Assembly: GCA_022567775.1 (NCBI GenBank)
Contig: JADFGH010000165.1
Coordinates: 1-5,768 of the forward strand
Direction: 5' to 3'
Source: Pseudomonadota bacterium
Lineage (GTDB): Bacteria > Pseudomonadota > Gammaproteobacteria > Steroidobacterales > Woeseiaceae
Length of the DNA stretch: 5,768 bases
A program made the position numbers and the translations under genes. How positions within the stretch are numbered: the stretch's first letter is position 1; every line of letters begins with the position of its first letter. Positions 5,396-5,768 of this stretch are shown piece after piece. Below the pieces are notes generated by a model. It saw nothing but the letters and a program-made list of their open reading frames with translations. It had not been told where the DNA came from and ran no database searches.

Positions 5396-5768
5396 TCAAG
5401 CTCCCCCGGCAGATTCAGGTGCAGGCACAGGGAGCAACATCAGCTCCGGTGCAATCAGTTGCCGGGCAACCCGGATGCCCTTGCGAACTTCGCTGCGGTG
5501 TTTGTTACTCAGTTGCTCAAAGGCACCAATCTCGGCGTTCCACCATCCCGTGATGCTGGTGTCATCCGACTGAAAATACAGTCCGATTCGACCGATACGC
5601 AACATGTTGTACTCTCTTGTGGAGCCGTCGATCTCCAGCGCCTGCACGTAATGTTCGCTGGAAATCCCGTAATCATTTTCGATTTGATAGGCTTCCATCA
5701 CCTTGCGGAATTTCTCGGCGACACTAACGTCGGATCGTTCCATGATTTCCTTCAGCTCAGCCATACGC
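5396..5768 (-). CDS. DUF3450 family protein, C-terminal part, 5' end outside window
   Basis: The frame stays open through the right edge: the codon before the first visible Met (5762-5764) is CGT (Arg). The gene therefore starts beyond the window, and that Met is internal. About 123 residues are visible, roughly the C-terminal half of a family usually near 250 residues. Recognisable segments are MERSDVSVAEKFRKVMEAYQ, the MLRIGRIGLYFQSDD strand region, the GWWNAEIGAF tryptophan region, and the closing LLPVPAPE. From family knowledge the missing half should carry a signal peptide and a coiled coil, placing the protein in the periplasm. Its function is not established. It is the first visible gene of the operon, and its TGA ends three bases before the TtpC-like start. 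The same neighbour is present in Vibrio tonB2 clusters, as I recall. Confidence 0.88.
   Translation of the reverse strand, partial: RMAELKEIMERSDVSVAEKFRKVMEAYQIENDYGISSEHYVQALEIDGSTREYNMLRIGRIGLYFQSDDTSITGWWNAEIGAFEQLSNKHRSEVRKGIRVARQLIAPELMLLPVPAPESAGGA

Noticed and set aside
5396..5764. DUF3450 as a complete 122-residue gene starting at 5764
   Set aside because: The frame continues to the window edge, and the visible part matches only the C-terminal half of the family.

Overview
The window looks like a piece of a gammaproteobacterial chromosome with moderate GC. Three things suggest this: a TtpC/TonB2-type energy-transduction operon of the kind known from Vibrio and relatives, short REP-type palindromes with the head (C)TGTAGGAGC, and a short peroxiredoxin of the Prx5 type next to an adrenodoxin-like ferredoxin. 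I cannot name a genus. Gene density is high, and no gene-free stretch exceeds about 75 bp.

Layout. (1) The left edge, plus strand, holds the last 34 codons of etfA, the electron-transfer flavoprotein alpha subunit. (2) A 58-bp inverted pair of REP palindromes (REPIN-like, 78-135) lies where etfA and the convergent peroxiredoxin gene meet. It supplies the stop codon of the peroxiredoxin and the last eight codons plus the stop region of etfA. (3) On the minus strand, a [2Fe-2S] ferredoxin (979 to 659) is followed by a Prx5-type peroxiredoxin (612 to 130). (4) A strong Rho-independent terminator (1005-1030) separates these two genes from the block upstream of them. (5) From the right edge to 1055, all on the minus strand, runs a tightly packed six-gene operon: a DUF3450 protein (cut by the window edge), a large TtpC-like ExbB/TolQ protein, a standard-size ExbB, ExbD, a short TonB, and a secreted TPR protein.

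How the genes work together. ExbB, ExbD and TonB form the inner-membrane motor that couples the proton gradient to outer-membrane TonB-dependent receptors. The TtpC-like protein adds a second MotA/TolQ/ExbB membrane domain carrying a large periplasmic region with a charged coiled coil. The DUF3450 and TPR proteins bracket the operon. The TPR protein has a signal peptide and is probably periplasmic; the same is expected for DUF3450, whose N-terminus is outside the window. The gene order matches, from memory, the tonB2 cluster of Vibrio species, so the module is a known architecture. The roles of its two flanking proteins are poorly defined. No TonB-dependent receptor, Fur box or promoter for the operon is visible here; its promoter must lie to the right of the window.

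I found no tRNA, rRNA, CRISPR array, insertion sequence or phage gene. The most unusual local feature is the REPIN that ends two convergent genes. The main biological interest is the six-gene Ton module and the unexplained transcription of the ferredoxin immediately after a strong terminator.
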